From Auanema rhodensis (taxonomy: Eukaryota; Nematoda; Chromadorea; Rhabditida; Rhabditidae), in contig OZ059896.1 in the NCBI GenBank assembly GCA_964057225.1, forward strand, positions 14,430,501 to 14,494,500: 64,000 nt of DNA. Direction: 5' to 3'. Of the stretch, positions 1 to 13,500 are shown one piece after another. Position 1 is the stretch's first letter. Each line of letters opens with the position of its first letter. Under the pieces are notes generated by a model. It did not search any database. It was not told where the DNA came from and saw only the letters and a program-made list of their open reading frames with translations. Position numbers and translations under genes: made by a program.

Positions 1-218
1 TCGAATGAAAATTGATTAAAATATAATTTTATTTGAAGAGAACTATTACAAGATTCACAGTAATTTTCCAGATTTCAAATTCAATTAAAGCTGGACAAAG
101 CTTAATTTTTAATTTAATTTTTTTGAATTTGTCATTCTCTCTCTCTGTGTATTCAAAAAAAAGATTTGAAAGAATCAGCATCTGAAGTAGGAAATCACAA
201 AAAAAATATTTTTTCCAG

Positions 219-875
219 GTACCACCATGTCATAATGATCTTTTAATGGAAGAATATAATAATTCAAGAGTAATATTAGTTATAAATACAAATATTTTGT
301 ATTGAAAATGCTTTTCAGGTTATAACACAGCCGATATGGCTTGCTGAGCCGGAAGATGTGCAAGAAGATCATGCCACATTCCTCTTGGGAATTTTAGTTT
401 TAATGATTATAGCTATCGGATGTACATTTACTTTAAGTAAATTAACTAAACCAAAGTAAAAATTGTTTTTATTTCTTTGAAATAAAGAAAATTTAGAATA
501 TCAATTGGGTATGGTAATGTGTCAAACTATGACTTTATGATGTGGATGCCATCATCTAGAGCTAATCGAAGGTATATCATCTATCTATTTATATATTAAT
601 TATATTAATTATTAAATAAATATATTAAAGATCATCTATGTTAGTACTATTACGTGGTATTACTTGTCGCCGAACAACAAATCGCAACAGTGATATCAGT
701 GTTGTATCCTCGAATGTTGGGTAAGTTACTTCATCTTATCTCATATCTAATTCTTCATAACACTTACAGACTTTTACCTTCTTATCAAACAGCTACATCA
801 ACTCCATTATCATTACAACCACCTCCTCCGCCGTATTCAGAAGTTCGCAACGGTCTAAGCACCACCGTAGCCTAA
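219..875 (+). CDS. 3' end of single-pass membrane protein with PPPPPY tail (5' partial)
   Basis: Four exons join in frame: 219-269, 319-436, 645-720 and 770-875, all with GT/AG borders. They encode a short extracellular stretch with one cysteine, a hydrophobic transmembrane segment (FLLGILVLMIIAIGCTFTL), a basic stop-transfer run (RGITCRR), and a cytoplasmic tail ending in a proline run PPPPPYSEV shortly before the stop. A PPxY motif is a classical ligand for WW domains, so the tail probably binds a WW protein such as a NEDD4-type ligase; that is inference. The start and most of the ectodomain lie upstream of the window. I do not recognise the family; the layout (type I, PPxY tail) is shared by dystroglycan and several adaptor proteins, but I see no diagnostic dystroglycan sequence. 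Confidence 0.6.
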
Positions 876-1320
876 AAGCATGGAAAAGTGATCAAACACC
901 ACATACACCTTAATGCTTAAAAAACTTTTGGCATTAAAATCTGCTCAGAAACTCATTTTCTTCATAGTTCATGACTGAAATGTCTGCAATTATTCCGTTT
1001 TTTTTCCATTTTCGTCTTCTTCTTGTTACGAGCGGGTGAACATTTTTCCTATTTGAAACATGATATCATCAGTTTTTCTTTATAAATTTATATATAAATA
1101 TATTTCTTTTATTAATAAATTATAGTTTATTTTTATTTTCTCTATCAGTTATGCTCGTAAAATCACAAAACTTGACAGCATAAGATTTATGTCTGACATC
1201 GGCTAATTGTAGAAAATAGATGAGTGTTACTCTTTGAACGTTTTCAACCAGATTGAAATAGGATAAGAACTTAGCTATTTCTCTAACTATACTGTCTATT
1301 TCTCTAATTTTTTAATACTT

Positions 1321-1373
1321 CTCTCTCTCTCTCTCCCTCTCTCTCTCTCTCTCCCTCTCTCTCTCCCTCTCTC
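1321..1373. repeat. Imperfect (CT)n microsatellite
   Basis: About 53 bases of CT dinucleotides interrupted at regular spacing by CCCT, so older and less pure than the tracts at 5,923 and 7,537. Confidence 0.9.
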
Positions 1374-3182
1374 ACATCTACTGATAAAATATGTGTTTTC
1401 AATAGACATTTAGAAAAAAATTTCCACTTTTAACTATATCTTTTCTCCCATTTTCTTGCCGCTACACATTTTCCGTGCATATTCCATTTTTTCCTGTTCC
1501 CCCTGAGGCTCATCTATAGCATTCAGTCATACACAAGGTTTTTATCCTGTTTGCTCCTGTCAGAACGGCATTTCTCATCGTCAGATAACATATAAGCTGA
1601 ATTGCAAGAGATTGAAATTTTTTACAAACTTTTTAGAGTTTCTCTCTACTTTTTTGTCAAAAAAACCATTTTTTGAAGAAGAACGAAAGGAATTTTTGAA
1701 TTATAATTATTAATAAATTCTATAGTCATATTGAGAATTTAATAATATAAACAAAATTTATATTAAAAACTTGTTACAAATGAAAAACGCGGGCTCATTC
1801 CTTACAGATTCAGCAAGTGAAGCGGTTGTATTTAGCTAATTTCTTTTTTTTCTTTTATTGTTTAAATCAATCATATTCCAATTTATATATTTTTAATTAA
1901 TATTTTATATAAATTTCTTAGATTATAATATATAATCATGACGATAATTTATATTTATTTTCAAGAAAAATACCAAATTACATCAATTTTGTGAGAGAAA
2001 GTGGAATGTTTGTGGAAGAGATGTATGGGTTACTACTACCTTTAGGCTAGATTATTTAAATATTTTTGTTGATATCATGACGAACTATTGTTATCATATA
2101 GATTACCATTAATTATATTTCCTTCAATTTTGGAAAATAAATAGAAAAACTAAAGAATTGAAAGATAAAGAATTCTTTGATTATATTATCTGAATTGATC
2201 CTTTGATATGAAAGAATTTTATTTCATTTCAAATGATTTTCTTCATATATGAATAACGATTCATGAAGTAAGAACATCAAACTCATGTAAGTGAAAGGTA
2301 ATTAACAGGTCGAGAAAGGATTTTCTCATCTATACAAGTAGTATATTCAATAAGGTAAACCTACAAAGTCGATGAGACTATTAGCTATCCAATAGACATA
2401 ACCAACGTCTATGTAGCATCTGTACGCAAACGTCACAGTATAGACAATGAAATGAAGATGTTGGACTGTGAAAGGAACGACAACCATCATTATTAGGTTA
2501 TTAAGTGTATGAAGATGAAGGAAGGGTTGTTGCTATGCTCCTCTCTCCTTCTCTCTCTTTCTCTCTCTCTCTCTTCTTTTTCTTTTTTCTTTCTCTATTC
2601 TCATCTTATTTTCTTTATAAGGCCATCCACTACATTTTGCCATAGATCGCCATATTGAATCTGAATCTGAGACCTACTTTCCTCGTTTCTTTTCCAGTTC
2701 GCATGAGCAATTTCATATTGTTCTCACAATGACATTGAATCATTTTCTATATCCCGGATACAGTTTCAAAACGATTTGACAGACACTCCGTTTTCAGTCT
2801 TGAGTTTCAATTGAATTAACCCGAGAATTACCGTTTCGGACGACGATTCATATCCAACCGTTACTGTTCGGTCTTACACCTTTCCCCAAATTCCCTTTTT
2901 TCGTTCATTCATCTACTCCTTTTCAGCTCTTTTCACCCATTCCTCCTATTTTCTTTCATCAACTTCAACAATTGCGAATGTGCTGAACAGCATTTCAAGT
3001 TTGTTAGTTGACTCCTTATCCAGCTTGAGTCTACATTCCTTGTACCCCATTTCCCTCTTCCAGATCCACATGTCGACTAGATGTTGCTTGCTCCAACCGG
3101 TGTCAATTCCGGTATTTGGTTGACAGAATGATGTAAGGGAGGGTTCTGAGCATTTCAAGGTGACTGAAGTGCTAAAAGCCGC

Positions 3183-3187
<5 letters not shown>

Positions 3188-3250
<63 letters not shown>
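3188..3250. repeat. (GA)n microsatellite
   Basis: A pure run of about 31 GA dinucleotides on the plus strand (CT on the minus strand). Confidence 0.95.
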
Positions 3251-3255
<5 letters not shown>

Positions 3256-5921
3256 CAGAGATTTGTGGATTGTTCTGTTTCAGCTCAGTCCAATAAGACT
3301 ATTCTTATGTTTATAGATTTTATTTGTTTTTCATTTATACTTCTTGAAATACACGCAAACTCTATTCAAAGCTTTTCATGTTTTCAATCTATTTCATATC
3401 ATGAAATCTTCAAAAATTTTAATTTTATTTTCAAATATCTTTCAAATATTTATTTTTTGTTATATTTTTATACAAAAAGAATTGTTTTTGGTTATTATTC
3501 TTATTATTTTAAATAATTCTACTAATCAGCTTTAAAGTTTGAATGACATAAGCTAGTCACGTAACACATATTAAGATCGGTTTTTATTTTAGAAAATAAA
3601 AATATGCTAATGCTACATCAAAAACATTTTTTATCCAAGTTTTTCTTTTAAAATTTAAAATTATTAATCAGATTTCATTCATAAAATCGTTCAATTTATA
3701 TTCAAGCGCTTGACTTTCAATTAATTTTCTCTGAATCTCACTCAAAGATGAAAAAGAAAAAAGGTATGTACACTACATACAAGCGAAAGGTATAAGTGTT
3801 AGTGAGAGATAAGTTGACGGAGATATAGAGAGAGAAAGAAACAGAGAAGGAGTATAGAATATAAGAGAGAGAGAATGCGTAGGTTGAACTGTGAAGAGCT
3901 GGAACCGCCCGAGGGCATTCTACACGGCTTGAGAGGAGAGAGCTTGTAATGACCTCATAAGTGGACTCTTCGGTCCTTTGAACATCGTCCGATGATGATC
4001 TTTTCGAATAAGTTAAGAAAACAGATTTTGTCTACTCTTATAACATATTATTATTATTATTATTATATTCTATTAATTTGAATAATATTATTTATAATCA
4101 ATTATTATACTAAATTCTATAAATATTCAAAATAATAACTATTTTAACTATATATTATCATTATTTAATTCTTATGTATCTTAATATATTTTATATTTGT
4201 AATTTGGTGGTATAGTTGTTATGGTAACGATATGGATGTATCATGGTATTACAGACAACAACTCCAACCTCTTTTCTTGTATAATCTGTGTAGAAAAAGA
4301 AACAGAAATACATTTCTTTTATTTTATTTTATTCATAATATTTTAAATATTATTTAATATATTCTATTTATAAATTTCAAAAATCTTTTCATTTTTTGAT
4401 AAAAAAACTGAAATTTTTGGGATCTCTTGAACGGGAATAATTGCTTAAGCAAATATAACTGTATCATCATCATCATCATCATCTAGAGATCATTTTGGTT
4501 TTTTTTCTTTTTGTTATTTTGGAAGAATTGTTGTTCATCGATTATACATTCTTCATGTTTCTAATATTCTTTAAATGAAAAAAACTTTAAAATATTTTTT
4601 GTTTTCTTTTAAAATTCAACATTCAAATTTTATTAAAAATTAATTAAAATATATTTTTATTTGAATGAATTTATAAATAATTATCCTTTTATACATACTT
4701 CTATCTCTATTTGTATGTATAACTATGTGTATTTAAACGACAACTATTATACATACATACTACAATTATTATAACGATTATTATTATTATTTTATATATA
4801 AATATATGTTTATATGTCTAAGAATAGTATATCTAGTAACATATAGTATAAGCCGAATAGTTTTCTTGCACCTCCATTTTTCTTCTTTTATAATATTTTG
4901 GAAGAAATTCTTTCATTCATTTCTTTATTTCACTTTTTTTGAACTTTTGACGAACAGTTAAGTTGATGATTCTTCTTCTTCGTCTTTCTTACATTTCCTT
5001 GTCATTTTAATGTGTGGTAGTCATTTTTTCGTTTAGACCTCTAACGATTTGTATAAGAGGGAGAAAGAGAGAGAGAGGGGATATTCGAGGTATTTCTTGG
5101 CTACGAACAAGAGAAAATTGAATTTTGAACACTCAATTACTATATACTTATAACTTCTAGTTTCATCTATTCATATAGTTAATTAGATAATCAATTTAAT
5201 GAGTTGTTAACTATTCATTCATCGTATTCATAATACATGAATGATTGTTGAGTTAGGCTTACTGATGAGTATAATATAACTATAAGATAATTGAAACATG
5301 AATTTTCCTCAGATAATAGCTAATACTGAGCATCTTCCTTTATGTTAGCAAGCTGACTATTATATATCTTTCTTTCTTTATGTTTCTCTTCAAATATATA
5401 TATATATATATTATAGTTTAATACAATGATCGTGATCATTAGGCTTCACATAAAATAAATAATTAGAATATCTTAATCGTATTTAAGACAAAAATGATTC
5501 TTTATTCTAATCTTACACGTGGACTTTTCACGTTTCTTGCTTTGCGTGACAACTAATCACATCATTCCTATTGCTGTTGTATGTCATTGAACGGTTGCAT
5601 ATATCCATCCACCATTCTTCCTTCTTTTCCTGTCTCTTGATCATCTTACCGGACCTTCTGTTTTCTTTCTCGATCTCTCTCTCTCTCTACATCATTACTT
5701 ACTCTCTATATTTCATACTCTCTATCTGTTTATCTCTCTTATTTGCATGTTTAAATTCAATCCCTCGATATCTCTCTGTATCTATCTCTATATCTCTCAT
5801 TTATACATAATCTTTGTTGATTCGTTATGATTAAAGCTTATTGACATCTAACACATAACATGTTGTTGTTGTTGCTATATAACAACTCATTTGTTAATTA
5901 CATTTATTCATCTCTCCTGTC

Positions 5922-6033
<112 letters not shown>

Positions 6034-7534
6034 ATCTTTCTTTAATTCAATCTATCCAACCCTTTCTACCATTAATACGACCTACCATCATCTTATAGTT
6101 ATTGTTATATCCTTTTACACTCCGTTCCTTTGACCTTATAATTTGGCTCCATCCAATTGTCAATCTTGTAGACAGCATTGCATCATTTCATGCTCGTCCT
6201 TATTTTCCTTCTCTTCTCCTTCTTTCTTTCAAGCGTCAGCAGCATTGTCGTAGGACAACAAAACCACAAAGTCACAACCTTCACAGCTTGATTGCATAGT
6301 GTGAAAAGCATCTGCTGTTTCGGACTTCAAGGTGTCATATACCCAGAAGCTTCATCTTCAACTTGCCCATTACTATCTATTAGTTCGTATTGTATATGGT
6401 TAAACATGTCATATAGGTTAGTTGATGTCATCGTTCTTTAAAATTCTTCTTCTGTTTCTTCTGAGAAAGAGTTTTGGGAACTTCAAATTAAACATTCAGA
6501 CCATTTTCTTCAAAATAATCTAACATGAATTAGCATATCTTTTCAAGATATTTATAGACACCGCCTTATTCATTTCCCTCACTTTCCTCATCTTTTGACC
6601 TTCTTTCCATTTTTTCTTCTATTTTACTTCGCATTTTCATTTGATTTCTTATATCTTCAACTATTTTATACGTTTTCTATGTGAAAGTGTTCAGATTACC
6701 GATCAAAAAAGTTCATATCCCGTCTCTTCCCCTTTCCCCTTCCTCATCTCCCTCTTTCATTTCATCTCTCCTTCCTATTTGATACTTTTTTCCTTAAATT
6801 TCAACAAAATAGCCAAACGATCTGTTCTAAAGCAATCAGCTTCATTTCATCAGCTTTACGTTCTTCTTCTTCATAAAATTCAAATAGCATTTGAACGAAC
6901 ATCAATATAACATGTATAATTAGATCATTTCTTTAAATTTTTGTTTAAAATCTATCGCAATTTTCTTTATTTTATAGGTTTTTGCCTATACATTTTCCTG
7001 TTCTAATTTCATGAAAAAAAATATTTTTTTTCCAAACTTTTATTAATTTTGGTTTTGGCTAGTCGAAAACAACCTATTAAAGATCAAGTTGGATTATAAT
7101 ATAGAAGAAGCCTTTCCCCAGGCTGGACGTTACTGCTCTAGCTTTACTAAAATTGTATCTGTAATATAGACTAGATTTCTCTTATTTAAATCATTTATTT
7201 ATTTATTTTTTCTAACTATATATATATGTAACTAAAAATATTTTCTATATATATATATATATCTTTACTATATTTCTTTTCTGCCTTCTTAGCTTTTATA
7301 ATCCGAAAACGATAGAACTATCTGGTTTCTTTCTCTCTGTATTCTGTCTGGTACCAGAAGATATTGGAAGAGAAACAGATAAAAAGAGGCAAAATAGAAG
7401 CTATAAGAGTAGCAGAGGAGAATGAATAGGAAGATTTTCAACGTCTTATAGTTAATTTTGAGGAAGAAAACATCCCCTCTAATGATTATGCCGTAGAATG
7501 AAGTTCCTATAAATATTGTATTTATTTCTCTTTC

Positions 7535-7536
<2 letters not shown>

Positions 7537-7590
<54 letters not shown>
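7537..7590. repeat. (CT)n microsatellite
   Basis: About 54 bases of uninterrupted CT. Confidence 0.95.
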
Positions 7591-7593
<3 letters not shown>

Positions 7594-8457
7594 TACAAAT
7601 CGTTATACATATGTTTCACATGTTTTTTCTGGTTTTTTTGCAGTTATTCATGATCATTATGAATATACACTCATCTTATGTTCTTCTACGTAAAATAACA
7701 CGTATAATCCATAGTATGTTTTTGGCAAACTAAACCTGATCTACAAGCATTACTATATGTTGGAAATGTGCATCATGAACTAACCAGCTCTTCATATACA
7801 ACAGTAAATGTCTATTAGTACTGGCTTGTATTATATATGAACTGAAGCATGGTTCCTAATTTGTTATTCACGACCTCCTTGCTCATTCTACGACATCACG
7901 CCCCATGCTTCCGATGGGCTTGTCTATATTTGGTCATTTTACTTCATTTGATTGACTATGAATAAGGTTAACGTTCATGTGTTCTGTTGTCCTACTGTCA
8001 TGTTTGTCTATCCAACTTATCTCTATCCAAAACCTAAACTATTTATACATATAGTAAGTTGGATAGGTAGCCTCAATCAATAAGCTTGACATGTTGATTG
8101 AAACCCATCTTAGGTCGATGAGTCTCCTATAACTTAGGTAATATCCAACTTTCTCCTATATATACATATACATATAACTATTTTCCATTTTAGTCTTTTC
8201 TCACTTATTCTCCCATTGAAATGAAGTCATATTGAACTTCGAAATATAGATTATTGCAATTTGAGCATATTTGAAGGCACACATGTGTCACATCACTAGC
8301 TTCCACTTCTCTTCTTCGACTCTACCTCTTCATCCCATTCTACCTATTTTCTCTTTCAATAGTGATGTAACTATGAATGTATTTATATTTCTTTTAGACC
8401 TGAATACATTACAAGTTTCTAATCGAAACTGTGATAGAGAAAGAGAATGAAGGAGAG

Positions 8458-8460
<3 letters not shown>

Positions 8461-8521
<61 letters not shown>
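8461..8521. repeat. (GA)n microsatellite
   Basis: About 60 bases of uninterrupted GA on the plus strand, followed by a looser purine run. Confidence 0.95.
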
Positions 8522-8525
<4 letters not shown>

Positions 8526-10698
8526 GAGGAAATAGAAGGAAAGAGCACAGTATCTCACCAACTACTTTGCTCTATAACCTTTCTTTCTACAAACCTATTT
8601 AACAGATTATGTGAATAAAATGAGAAGAGATGTTGTAAGAATATTAGATAGAAAGAGAAATAAGGCGTAAGGGAAAAGTGTCTCAATGGTAGTTTATTCG
8701 TAGTTGTGTATGACCAATTGTATTCTTGTTAATTGCCACAACATTTAGCTCAATGTTCTATCTATTACCTTTCCTGAGAGAAACATTTGCTTCCAGCTCA
8801 AATCTCTTTTTTCTCTCTCTCTCTCTCCCTCTCTATCTCTTTCTCTTCGATATATACGTATTTCATACATTTCTAATTTGACCTTCATATGCTGATTGTT
8901 TAACCAAGACGACTTACTCTATATAATCCATCTGGTTCCAGTTAGCAGCTTATTCACGTATTATCTGCTTTTTCAATTGTATCTCTTGCAACCCCGTTAA
9001 ACTTTCTCTGCAAAGGGCTTCTGGCCACTTGAGCCACTTATCAGCCATAGCAACTGAATGCCAAAAGAGAGCGCCAGCAGTAGCTCAGTCTGACTCTTCC
9101 AGATTTTCTCGACCTTCAAATACAAACTCTTGAAGTTGTATATATAACATTGTCAGATTGAAAAAAAACTTATTATTGAAACTCAAAGGTTAAATAGTCA
9201 ATCGTGAAGTCAACGGAACTCTATCGGATCCGGTTCACAGCTAAAGAACAAAACTTTCTCGGCGTGTGTTCAAGGCTATTGAATTAAAATTGCAAGAAAC
9301 ATCTGTTTCTCACCACCTCAAACGAGGAGGTCTTGCTTTTTGATGGCATCTTGACCAAATGAAATTGAAGATTTGCTCCAGAAAAAAAGAGAAACAGAGC
9401 GAAAACGCCTCAAACATCAGACAAAAAAAAATTTTAGTTCATGTCTCCAGCAACTACCAGCTTCAATTTTTTTTTCTAAATTTCTAAATGAATGCTTCAA
9501 AACTGACGCCTTTGTGGCCGGTAGCAAGCTTGTCCAAGCTGTGGCCACACTTGCAGCTCTTCAAGCATAGCCAACTATGGCATATTCATGTGATATGTGA
9601 GAAAAAGTTTATACAACAACTCCAAATAGAAAACTTGATAGATCAGTTAGTTGGGACGGCAGCATAAGCAGAAGAAGTAGCAGTAGTAGTAGTAGTACTA
9701 CTAGTAGTAGTAGAATCATCAAGCATCATCTACTATTTCTATTCTTACTATTGCATGTACGTCAATTGTTTTTTAAAATTATTATTTGCTTTATTGAATA
9801 ATCTAAAGTTATTTGACAATATATTTCATTTGTCTTTTTTTTTCTCATCAAACATATTCATGTGAGCAACATATCAAATTCTTCATTGATTTACATATTA
9901 TAATTTCACGTTAGTCTTCACGTATGTCTTCCTCTTCACTATTAAAATCATTTGAACAGCAGAGTAACATATCGAACGGTTGATTGCTAGTTTTGGTTGT
10001 TTTTCTTCTCAATGCACATTCATTTCAACCCTATTTTTATCTTTTTATGCTTTTCTTCACAATTTTTTTAACAAAAACGTCTTCCAAGTGACACTTGGGT
10101 GACAAGTATGTTACAATTCCTAATCATAAGGAACATATCCCATTCTCCAGATATGAAAAATGTCATCTGACCAAGTATTATGTCTCATTACATCCGTCTC
10201 TTTCTTCTTTTTATCATCCTCTCTCAAATGACATACTAAATATTCTAAAAATCTTGTTCAAATATTCAAATATTACTTTTTCTGCAACATTGTTTATTCT
10301 TCCATCTGCCATTTTCTATATAATTTGTTATTTTTCTTTACTTTTTCAGTTATAATCCTTATTCATAATAGCTTATATGTATTGTAAATCTTTTGAGTGT
10401 TTCACGCTCATTTTCTAGCATTACTTCGTATATAAACAGCTTCGTATTCCAAGCATATTTCCATCTATGTTATAACATTCCTTCTTCATTCACCATTGAG
10501 AAATGCTAATAGTTGCAAACTTTTGAAAATTAATTTTAAATGGATCGGAAGGAATATTCCTACTTCAGAACGTTTGTTGGCTGAAAAAAAAATCCAAAAT
10601 GTATATGGTTCCTGCCGTTGAACTCTAAATTGCCTGAGGTCAATGCATAATTAAGATGAAACCAGACAATATGTAGATTTATTAATGTTAGCGAGTCG

Positions 10699-10702
10699 AA
10701 AA
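10699..10702 (-). terminator. RNA polymerase III terminator of the tRNA
   Basis: A TTTT on the minus strand starts five bases after the tRNA 3' end, the usual Pol III stop. Confidence 0.8.
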
Positions 10703-10707
10703 GAGTA

Positions 10708-10779
10708 GGACCTGGCCGGGTTCGAACCGGCGACCTTCTGCGTGTGAAGCAGACGTGATAACCACTACACCACAGGTCC
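10708..10779 (-). tRNA. tRNA-Val (anticodon CAC)
   Basis: Read on the minus strand this 72-base segment folds as a complete cloverleaf. The 7-bp acceptor stem is GGACCTG/CAGGTCC, the D-arm carries the A box TGGTGTAGTGGTTATCAC, the anticodon stem is TCTGC/GCAGA with loop TTCACAC (anticodon CAC, reading GUG), and the T-arm contains the B box GGTTCGAACC within a GCCGG/CCGGC stem. No intron is present and CCA is not encoded, as expected for a eukaryotic nuclear tRNA. It lies alone in the gene-poor region. Confidence 0.95.
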
Positions 10780-13500
10780 TTAAAGTTATTTTTCAAGTGG
10801 TTTTATTCCCTAACTTTGTTGAGCACATGCATTTTTAACCTTTTAAGCTCAAATGTCAGGAGAAAGAAAAAAAAGAAAAAGAAATTAGGTTTAGTGTAAA
10901 GTAGTCTGCAACTTTTCGTCCTCGATTGAAGAGTCACTTATAAGAATGGCGGAAAAATGGTCAATAGTGTTGGTGAATCTAATATGATTTGCCAATCTAT
11001 TTGACCATGATTGAGGATTTGGAATTTCATTTCCTAAACGAGGATTATATGAAAAATCAAAATATATGTAAGATTACTTAATAGAGAAATGTTTGACAAA
11101 TTTTTTGTACTTATTTCTGCAAATGGTTGTTTATTTTTCTTTTCAATAATCTTTATCCCTCTCCTTGTTTTAACTTTTTTTTCCTAACATATGTATATAT
11201 TTGTTTTGTTTTATTTTTGTTTCTTGAGAATTAGATGGACTGCTTAGTAAAATTAGCAAAATGGCACTGGATGTCTGGCTGTTATTACTTATTCAGCTAA
11301 TAACCAACAGAAGAAAGAATAAGACAACCAAGCAGATATATCTCGAATAAGAGATTAACTGGCCAGCCACAAAAAGAAAGGACAAATGGCTTCATTGGGT
11401 AACAGCTTACTTGTCCTCTTACCCACTACTTTCGTTTTCATTTCTTGCTTATAGTCTTTTTCCCTCTATCTCTTTCACTCTATGAATATATCTCCTTTTC
11501 CGGACCGAACTATCTACACATTCTAGTAGTTCTTGTCATCTGACACACAACGTGTCTAGTCTTCTCTGCTATTATACTCACAATGCTCTAACTCTGTAAA
11601 GCCTACTACATGATGTCTCTAATCAATCAATATATTTCTAATTTCGATTCTAATTTCATAATTTGAATTTGATATATCTTGTCAGGTTATGTCTTCTATT
11701 TTGATCATTTTCTATAGAAAAGTTGACAATATTTTAATTTTATCGCTATCACTTCAACTAATGAATTGATGGATTTGATTAGCAGCTGCCAGCATCACAT
11801 CAGTTCCACATTTCAGCTTTTCATTTCTCTTTTCTTACTTTTATATCTTTTATCAATACTTTTATATTGTATTTATCATCTATTCAATATATATATATTT
11901 ATATATTTCTTTGGTTTTCTTTTCAAAATGAATGAACTAGATCTTTGCTCTCCCTTTCCTCTTTCTAAATTTTTAAAAACCAACCGTTCTCTTTTAATTT
12001 CATCATATAAATGAAAAATAACCAGTGATATCACTGATTAACATAATTACATTTACGCTAGAATGATACGTGAATTTTTTCATTTTCACTCGTTTTATAT
12101 TTAGCTGCGTCTAATAATTTCTTGTGAAAATTCAAGAATTTCGAAAATATTTTTATACTTTCACCATAGTTCATGAACAAGTTTTCATGATTCTACTTAA
12201 AGTTGTTAACTACGTTTAGATCATTTTCAAGAGTAATCCTGCTTTTTTTAATTATTTTAGTTTCAAGTATTATGCAGTATTTTGTGCATAATTCAGCAAA
12301 TAATCTTTACTTATTCCTTTTTTTGGTCATAATTTAATGATATAGTCGTGAGGTTTTAAAGAAAAATAAAGAAGATAGAAAGGTCATAATGCTCATGACA
12401 TTCCAAAGTTTAGGCGCGAAGTAGTTAAAACATACAGAAACAATCTTCCCGGTTCATCATTATCAAGTTTCGATATGTATTTCAAACGAAATATGAAGTT
12501 AAAATGTGAAAGAGAAAGAGGAAGAAAGGAGAAAGATTAAGTATTTTTCATTTAATCACACTTTTCTCTGACTCATTCGATTAACTTTTCCTCTGATCAC
12601 TCACTACTTCTTAACCATTGAATCTCCTACTTCTCAATTATCATTCATTCTCTCCTTAACCCTCCCTCCTCTATTTCTTTCTTTCTACATCATCATTCTG
12701 TCTCTCTCTCTATATATATATCATTCTTCATTGTTTCTTAACTCCTGATATAATTTACCTGCAGGTCATTGAAATATAAAGTGCTACCTAACAGATATCT
12801 GTTTAAATTCCGATATCTTCTTCAGTTTATATGTTTATTCATTGAGCTGTTTTACTTAAAAACAACATTATTTGTTCATTTTATATTAAGTAATTAACAA
12901 GCAAATGTCTCTAAACATTTTACACATTTTTTTGTTTTTTTTTCCTCTTAACATCAGTTTTGTTAAAATGGATTTAAAGCTTTTCTAATGACTTTTTTAA
13001 GATAAAACATCTAACATTTATCTTTAAAACATGACTCAGAACTATTTTTAATGTTTTAAAGTACGTTTCTAATGATTAATTAGACTGTATTTCTCGATTC
13101 CTCCTCACCTTGCAAGCGTTTCCTGAAATTGGCAAGCTGTACACACTATACGACACTAATCTTAATACTGACACTGGTTTTTTGCAGCTAAATAGAACAA
13201 TTTTAAATTATTTTTCTAATCAAAAACAGAGTGTTACAATGATCTTTCAATTTTCTTTAATTTTTCTATAGAAAGGCGTTTCTTATTTCATTTTTTGGCA
13301 GCTTTCCCTCCCTAAATGCCTTTCCTATTCTTACACATCTAAACGAACGAACTGAACCAGTTAAAATTAGCTAAATATACTATATAAACGTGTTTTTTCT
13401 ATTTTTTATTATTATTTTTCTTTATGTTTATTCTCTTTTTCTATATTTATTACTATCTTTTCTATATTTTTCTTTTTTTTCAGCGAAATATGCGAACGAT
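10780..13500. other. Intergenic region upstream of the ZP gene
   Basis: AT-rich DNA without a supported gene. A few short pyrimidine-rich runs (near 12,655-12,710) are present. The last few hundred bases before 13,501 should hold the ZP gene promoter. A TTTTTTTTCAG directly upstream of the proposed ATG may be a 5' UTR intron end or a spliced-leader acceptor. Confidence 0.5.

Noticed and set aside
2946-3158. 70-codon minus-strand frame with mixed amino-acid content
   Set aside because: It has no recognisable family, no flanking exons with matching phase and an adjacent GA repeat; a chance frame cannot be excluded.
8330-8548. Minus-strand Ser/Leu-rich open frame over the GA tract
   Set aside because: Same microsatellite artefact on the other strand.
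9373-9570. 65-codon plus-strand frame ending in an Ala/Val-rich helix
   Set aside because: Its frame opens without an ATG in good context and no neighbouring exon fits; the area may be regulatory.
10560-10796. 78-codon minus-strand frame
   Set aside because: It runs through the tRNA-Val gene, which explains its sequence.
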